DNA from: DASYHS01 sp035998295
GTDB taxonomy: Bacteria > Pseudomonadota > Alphaproteobacteria > Azospirillales > Azospirillaceae
Assembly (NCBI RefSeq): GCF_035998295.1
Contig: NZ_DASYHS010000162.1
Location: 1 to 26,944 of the forward strand
Length of the DNA stretch: 26,944 bases
Direction of reading: 5' to 3'
This document shows, in pieces, positions 20,713 through 26,944 of the stretch; position 1 is the stretch's first letter, and every line of letters begins with the position of its first letter. A program made the translations under genes and the position numbers. The notes below the pieces were generated by a model. It did not search any database. It was not told where the DNA came from and saw only the letters and a program-made list of their open reading frames with translations.

Positions 20713-21537
20713 ATGCAGTTTGTCGAGGTCAAGGGCAGGAAGGTTCCGGCACTCGGCTTCGGGACCTACGGGCTCGACGGCGACGAGGCGGAGCGGATGG
20801 TGCGCACGGCGCTCGACATCGGCTATCGGCACATCGACACGGCGCGTTCCTACGGGAACGAGGCCGCGGTCGGCAGGGCGCTCCGCCGGTCGGGAGTGGC
20901 GCGCGACGAGATCTTCCTTACCACCAAGGTCTGGCACGACAGCCTGGCCTACGAAGCGGTGCTGAGCTCGGTGGAGGCATCGCTGCGCGACCTCGACACC
21001 GACAGGGTCGACCTGCTGCTGGTCCACTGGCCCAACCGCGCGGTGCCGCTGGCGGCGACGCTGCACGCCTTCGAAGACCTCCGGGACGAAGGCAAGGTCG
21101 GCGCGATCGGCGTCAGCAACTTTCCGGTCGCGCTGCTGCGCGAGGCGGTGGAGGAGATCGGGGCCGATCTCCTGTGCGATCAGGTCGAGTACCATCCGCT
21201 GCTGTCCCAGACGCCCGTGCTCGGTTACCTGCGACGGCACGGCATGATGCTGACCGCGTACAGCCCGCTCGCCCAGGGGCGCGTCGCGAACAACCCCGTC
21301 CTTGCCGAGGTCGGGCATCGGCATGGCAAGTCGCCGGCCCAGGCGGCTCTGCGCTGGCTGCTCGACCAGCCGGGCGTCGCCGCGATCCCGAAGTCGGGGA
21401 GCGAGCGCCGCGCGCGGGAGAACTTCGAGGTGTTCGACTTCACGCTCACCGACCGCGACCGCCGGGAGATCGACCGCCTGCAGGGCGACGGCCGTCTCGT
21501 GAACCCCGGCTGGGCGCCCGATTGGGATGCCTCTTGA
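20713..21537 (+). CDS. Aldo/keto reductase
   Basis: This 274-residue enzyme reduces aldehydes or ketones with NADPH. The start follows GGGGAGGATGGA, a strong ribosome binding site. The catalytic tetrad is in place: Asp and Tyr in HIDTARSYGNE, Lys in FLTTKVW, and His in LLLVHWP. The NADP-binding C-terminal part shows GVSNFP, QVEYHPLL and AIPKSGSERRARENFEVF. It looks like the AKR5/2,5-diketo-gluconate or methylglyoxal reductase group (DkgA/DkgB type), but the substrate is not decidable. It is divergent from the Pro-rich gene, and the PstS-like gene begins 31 bases after it. Confidence 0.92.
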   Translation: MQFVEVKGRKVPALGFGTYGLDGDEAERMVRTALDIGYRHIDTARSYGNEAAVGRALRRSGVARDEIFLTTKVWHDSLAYEAVLSSVEASLRDLDTDRVDLLLVHWPNRAVPLAATLHAFEDLRDEGKVGAIGVSNFPVALLREAVEEIGADLLCDQVEYHPLLSQTPVLGYLRRHGMMLTAYSPLAQGRVANNPVLAEVGHRHGKSPAQAALRWLLDQPGVAAIPKSGSERRARENFEVFDFTLTDRDRREIDRLQGDGRLVNPGWAPDWDAS

Positions 21538-22532
21538 CGAGCGGGCCTCCGGTGCGCAGGTTTCCGGGATGCACGGCATGATGACGAAGATCGCATTGGT
21601 GGCGGCAGTCCTGGCCGCGACCGGACTCCACGGCGAGGCCAGGGCTCAGGTCCGCGAGCAGATCCGGGTCGTCGGCTCCTCGACGGTCTTTCCGTTCACG
21701 ACCACGGTGGCCGAGCGCTTCGGCCGCAATACCGTGTTCCGGACGCCGGTGATCGAGGCGACGGGGACCGGCGGCGGCATTCGGCTGCTGTGCTCCGGCA
21801 TCGGCGCCCGCCACCCCGACATCGCCAACGCCTCGCGACGGATCAAGCCTTCGGAACTGGCCGATTGCGAGGCGGCCGGCATCGCCGGCGTGACGGAGGT
21901 CAAGATCGGGTACGACGGCATCGTGCTCGCCAGCTCCCGGGCGTCCGAACCCATCGACGTCACGCGCGAGCAGCTCTACCTGGCCCTGGCGCGCCAGGTC
22001 CCGCAGGACGGGGCGATCGTCGAGAACCCCTACCGGCGATGGAGCGACATCGATCCTTCGCTGCCCGACAGCCTCATCCAGGTCTACGGCCCACCGCCCA
22101 CCTCGGGTACCCGGGACGCCTTCGTCGAGCTGGTGATGGAGGAGGGCTGCGCCGCCTTCGAGGAGGTCCGGGCCCTTCCGGAGGAGGAGCGCGAGGCCGT
22201 ATGCGCGCAGCTGCGCGAGGACGGCGCCTTCGTCGAGGCGGGCGAGAACGACAACCTGATCGTGCAGCGCCTCAGCGCCAATCCCGACGCCTTCGGCATC
22301 TTCGGGTACAGCTTCCTCGAGCAGAACGCGGACGTTCTCCAGGGGGCGGCCATCGGCGGGGTCGAGCCGAGCTTCGAGAACATCGCGGAGGGGCACTACC
22401 CCGTGGCCCGCTCGCTGTATCTCTACGTGAAGAAGCCCCATGTCGGGCCGATCCCCGGCATCGAGGACTTCCTCGCGGAACTCGTCAGCGACGCGGCGAT
22501 GGGCGAGGAGGGATACCTCGCGGACAAGGGGC

Positions 22533-24041
<1,509 letters not shown>

Positions 24042-24169
24042 GTGACGAGAAACCTCGGAAGGGTCGCTCCTTCTACCCGAAAGAGACCTAAACAGGTATT
24101 CAGAAATTCGCAAGATCTCCGCTCCTTCGGTCCCCTGACATTTGGCCGAGGGGGAGCCCCCGGTCCTGG

Positions 24170-25597
24170 ATGAACATTGTGGCAGTGAACTATTTCCGAG
24201 GCTTGGCCGATGCCGGGCGCGAAACCCTGCGCAAGGCGGGAAGCTCGGCCACCCGTCTCCTGGAAAGCGAGCTGCGGCTCGGCGTGACGGGTCTGCGCCG
24301 GTCCGGCAAGACCGTCTTCGTCACGGCGCTGGTCGACAACCTGCTGCGCGCCGGCAGGCTGCCGTTCCTCGACGTCGTCGCGACCGGCCGCTACAGGGCG
24401 GCGCGCCTTCAGCCCCAGCCCGACTGGGCCGTTCCGCGCTTCGACTACGAGCGCCATCTGGCGGACCTGACCGGGCCGCAGCCCCGGTGGCCGACTCCGA
24501 CGCGCGCGGTCAGCGAAGTGAGGCTGGCGCTCCGGTACGAGCCGTCCTCCCTGGTCCGCAGACGCCTGCAGGCGGTCTCCACGCTGACGCTCGACATCAT
24601 CGACTACCCCGGGGAATGGCTGCTCGATCTCGGCCTGCTGGAACGGGACTTCGCGCGCTGGTCGGCCGAGACGCTGGCGCTCGCGCGCCGCGGCGCCAGG
24701 GCCGGACTGTCCGGCCGCTGGCTGGAGGAGCTCGACCGCCACGATCCGGCGGCGGGAGCCGGGGACGAGACGGTGCGGCGCCTCGCGGCGCTCTATACCG
24801 ACTATCTGAAGGCATGCCGCGACTCGACCGCGCATCTCAGCCTGCTCCAGCCGGGGCGCTTCCTGGAGCCGGGAGAGCTGGAGGGAGCGCCGGTACTGGC
24901 CTTCTGCCCGGTGCCGGAGCCGACCGGCCGGCCGGCGCGCGGGTCGCTGCGCGCGGTGATGGAGCAGCGGTACGAGGCCTACAAGCGCACTGTGGTCCGG
25001 CGTTTCTTCGCCGATCACTTCTCCCGGCTGGACCGCCAGGTCATCCTGGTCGACCTGCTGGGAGCCCTGCAGGCCGGCCCGGACGCGGTGGAGGACATGC
25101 GTGCGGCCTTGACGGAGACGCTGGGCGCGTTCCGGCACGGCCGATCGACCTGGCTGTCCGGGCTGCTGGGCGGACGCATCGACCGGGTGCTGTTCGCGGC
25201 CACCAAGGCGGACCACGTCGCGGCCGACCAGCATCCGCGCCTGCGCGCCCTGCTCGAGGAGTTCGTCGACGAGCGGCGCCGGGCCATGCGCTTCGAGGGG
25301 GCGGAGGTGGGCACGATGGCGGTCGCGTCGGTGAAGGCGACGGAGACGGTCGCGACCGATCATGACGGCCAGCAGGTCGCCTGCGTCAAGGGCATCCCCA
25401 CCGGCCGCGACCGGCCGACGGTGCTCTATCCGGGCGAGCTTCCGCAGGCGCTGGGCGATCTGGAGGGCGACTGGGCGGGCCGGTTCTCGTTCCTCGACTT
25501 CCAGCCGCCGCCCGGGCTGGGCCGGGACGGCCGCGGGCTCGCCAATGTCCGCCTGGACCAGGTGCTTCAATTCCTGATCGGGGATCGCCTCGCATGA
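24170..25597 (+). CDS. ycjX: YcjX-like P-loop GTPase (DUF463)
   Basis: This 475-residue protein belongs to the YcjX/DUF463 family. P-loop GLRRSGKT lies at residues 41-48, DYPGEW supplies a G3-like DxxG, and ATKAD near residue 345 a TKxD G4 motif, so it should bind GTP. The family is found in proteobacteria and linked to envelope stress (in E. coli with the phage shock protein genes), but its exact role is not established. The stop overlaps the start of ycjF by four bases (ATGA), so the pair is translationally coupled. No psp genes lie in the window. The ATG begins MNIVAVNYFRGLADAGR. Confidence 0.92.
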   Translation: MNIVAVNYFRGLADAGRETLRKAGSSATRLLESELRLGVTGLRRSGKTVFVTALVDNLLRAGRLPFLDVVATGRYRAARLQPQPDWAVPRFDYERHLADLTGPQPRWPTPTRAVSEVRLALRYEPSSLVRRRLQAVSTLTLDIIDYPGEWLLDLGLLERDFARWSAETLALARRGARAGLSGRWLEELDRHDPAAGAGDETVRRLAALYTDYLKACRDSTAHLSLLQPGRFLEPGELEGAPVLAFCPVPEPTGRPARGSLRAVMEQRYEAYKRTVVRRFFADHFSRLDRQVILVDLLGALQAGPDAVEDMRAALTETLGAFRHGRSTWLSGLLGGRIDRVLFAATKADHVAADQHPRLRALLEEFVDERRRAMRFEGAEVGTMAVASVKATETVATDHDGQQVACVKGIPTGRDRPTVLYPGELPQALGDLEGDWAGRFSFLDFQPPPGLGRDGRGLANVRLDQVLQFLIGDRLA

Positions 25598-26604
25598 CCG
25601 GTTCCGACCGCCCCGTCTCCCGGCCCGCCCCCCAGCCTGCGCCGGCACCGCCGCGCACGCCACGCGAATTCGAGCCGGCCCTCGCCCGGCCGGTGCCGGC
25701 CGAACTGGAGGCCGGCGCGGAGGGAAGCTCCGGGAACCTGCCCGAGCCGCCGGCCCCGGCCGCCGCAGGCACGCCGAGGCGCTGGGGGTGGCGCCTCTTC
25801 GGCTGGTCGGCGGCCGGGCTGCTCGCGGTCGCGGTCGGCTTCGACCTCGCCGGCCTCCTGGCGGCGGCGTGGGCGGTCGGCCCCTGGCTGGGCGGCATCG
25901 TGGGGACCCTGCTGGTCGCCGCCGTGGCGGGGCTGGGGACCCTGACCGCCCGCGAGGCGCTGGCGCTCGGCCGGATCGCGCGGATCGACGAGCTGCGCCA
26001 AGCCGCGGATGCCGGGCGCGCGGATCTTGCGGGAGCGGTCGCGGCGCTTTACCGCGGCCGGCCCGACCTGGCGCAAGCCCTGGCCGAGCTGGACCGGCAT
26101 GCGAGCGACGCCCTCGACGCCGGAGAGCGCCAGGACCTTGCGGAACGCGTCCTGCTGCGACCGCTGGACGGGCGGGCCTACCGCCTCGTCGTGGCGGCGG
26201 CCCGGGACACCGCGATCGGCACGGCGCTCAGCCCGGCGGCGCTCCTGGACGTCGTCCTGGTCGCGTGGCGCAACCTGCGCCTGGTGCGCGAGGTGGCGGC
26301 CCTCTACGGCGCCCGGCCGGGCTGGCTCGGCAGCATGCGGCTGCTGCGCCGGATGCTCGCGAACCTGACCGTCGCCGGCGTCGCCGAGGGCGGGAGCGAC
26401 TTCGCGGTCGAGGCGCTGGGCGGCACGTTGGCGGCGGCCCTGTCCGCCCGGGTCGGCCAGGGGCTCCTCAACGGGATGCTGACGGCGCGCGTCGGCCTCG
26501 TCGCGATGCATCTGTGCCGGCCGCTGCCCTTCGCCGAGGGCGAGAAGCCCAGCCTCGGCCGGATCCGCCAGGAACTGCTGCGCGTTCCGCGCCTGGTACT
26601 CTGA
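25594..26604 (+). CDS. ycjF: YcjF-like inner membrane protein (TIGR01620/DUF697 family)
   Basis: This 336-residue protein has a Pro-rich cytoplasmic N-terminus (about 60 residues), two membrane helices around residues 68-120 (WRLFGWSAAGLLAVAVGFDLAG and GGIVGTLLVAAVAGLGTL), and a C-terminal DUF697 domain with LDVVLVAWRNLRLVREVAALYGARPG. This is the YcjF layout. It is coupled to ycjX by an ATGA overlap and probably anchors or cooperates with that GTPase at the inner membrane. The function of the pair is unknown beyond an association with envelope stress in other proteobacteria. Confidence 0.92.
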   Translation: MTGSDRPVSRPAPQPAPAPPRTPREFEPALARPVPAELEAGAEGSSGNLPEPPAPAAAGTPRRWGWRLFGWSAAGLLAVAVGFDLAGLLAAAWAVGPWLGGIVGTLLVAAVAGLGTLTAREALALGRIARIDELRQAADAGRADLAGAVAALYRGRPDLAQALAELDRHASDALDAGERQDLAERVLLRPLDGRAYRLVVAAARDTAIGTALSPAALLDVVLVAWRNLRLVREVAALYGARPGWLGSMRLLRRMLANLTVAGVAEGGSDFAVEALGGTLAAALSARVGQGLLNGMLTARVGLVAMHLCRPLPFAEGEKPSLGRIRQELLRVPRLVL

Positions 26605-26610
26605 CCCGCC

Positions 26611-26802
26611 TCACGCCCAGAGCAGGAAGGCGACGAGTGCCAGGACCAGGACGAGCAGGACCACCAGCGTGATCCAGGTTGTCCGCAGCCGGCCGGTAGA
26701 GTCGATCGTGGAGCGGGGAGCCTCGCCGGGGACGGCCTCCGCCGCCTGATGCCCGCGGCCCATCGGCTGCTCGGGGGAGGTTCCTTCCTTCGTCCGGGGC
26801 AT
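26611..26802 (-). CDS. Small tail-anchored membrane protein, unknown function
   Basis: This 63-residue protein has a hydrophilic N-terminal 40 residues and a C-terminal membrane segment (TTWITLVVLLVLVLALVAFLLWA), so it should be anchored by its tail with the N-terminus in the cytoplasm. A GGAGG lies five bases before the ATG, which strongly supports translation. It follows another minus-strand gene by nine bases, suggesting an operon, and ends six bases from the convergent ycjF gene. No family recognised. Confidence 0.65.
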   Translation of the reverse strand: MPRTKEGTSPEQPMGRGHQAAEAVPGEAPRSTIDSTGRLRTTWITLVVLLVLVLALVAFLLWA

Positions 26803-26811
26803 GATGCCTCC

Positions 26812-26944
26812 TCAGTGCTCGTTGCGGTCCCGCGCGCGGCGGGCGGTTTTCCCGGCGTCCTGGCGCTCGTCGCCGCCACGGGCGCCTGCGCCGCTGATGC
26901 CGCTGTCCGCCAGCGGGGACGACGCGCCGGGCTCGGTCCCGGAC
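26812..26944 (-). CDS. C-terminal part of an unknown protein (cut by window edge)
   Basis: The minus strand is open from the window edge to a TGA at 26814-26812. The 43 visible residues are hydrophilic and end GKTARRARDRNEH, with Gly/Ala/Ser-rich sequence before (PLADSGISGAGARGG). No domain is visible. The support is its position: the stop lies nine bases before the start of the tail-anchored protein gene, whose ribosome binding site sits in between, as in a tight operon. Confidence 0.45.
   Translation of the reverse strand, partial: SGTEPGASSPLADSGISGAGARGGDERQDAGKTARRARDRNEH

Overview
The window is dense, GC-rich bacterial DNA (roughly 70% G+C by eye). Genes are packed with 4-base ATGA, GTGA or TTGA overlaps, and several TTG and GTG starts are used. 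An alphaproteobacterium is the best reading. The evidence is a GTTC-N7-GTTC SOS box (the alphaproteobacterial LexA signature) before ruvB, a Zur-type operator before zur, a DUF1244 protein, and gene families common in Rhodospirillales-like genomes. I cannot name a genus. I see no rRNA, tRNA, CRISPR array, insertion sequence or phage gene. It looks like ordinary chromosome with a few accessory genes.

Layout. 1-3.4 kb: a possible C-terminal tail of an unknown ORF, a secreted S10 serine carboxypeptidase-like protein (+), then on the minus strand a membrane-bound urate hydroxylase (puuD) followed by a GNAT acetyltransferase. 3.5-5.7 kb: a zinc-uptake operon zur-znuC-znuB behind a candidate Zur operator, without znuA. 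5.7-9.7 kb: a Nudix hydrolase (-), a one-TM small protein, a complete NitT/TauT-type ABC importer (binding protein, permease, ATPase) and a convergent MarR regulator. 10-12.6 kb: a GH13 alpha-glucosidase closed by a strong hairpin, a coiled-coil protein with a histidine-rich tail, and a DUF1244 protein coupled to moeA. 13.9-15.1 kb: a thioredoxin-reductase-like flavoprotein followed by a 56-residue double CxxCxGxG zinc-ribbon protein.

15.1-20.6 kb is the least conventional part. It holds a SPOR-like lipoprotein (-), a small secreted protein (+), an unrecognised 240-residue protein (-), a ParA/MinD-type ATPase with a C-terminal membrane segment and no ParB (+), a ruvB standing apart from ruvC and ruvA with an SOS box at its promoter (+), and a two-gene secreted module (Pro/Ala-rich protein plus SH3/SPOR-like protein, -). 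20.7-26.9 kb: an aldo/keto reductase, a PstS-like binding protein with no pstCAB, a soluble two-PAS histidine kinase whose 3' end overlaps pstS antisense, the YcjX-YcjF pair, a small tail-anchored protein, and the end of another minus-strand gene.

How the genes work together. Zur should sense zinc and repress its own operon, whose products ZnuC and ZnuB drive uptake with a binding protein encoded elsewhere. The ABC importer is a self-contained three-gene transport unit. RuvB should be induced by DNA damage through LexA. YcjX and YcjF are translationally coupled and probably act together at the inner membrane. No single new system is proven here. The best places to look are the membrane-tailed ParA with its divergent unknown neighbour, and the solitary SOS-controlled ruvB.
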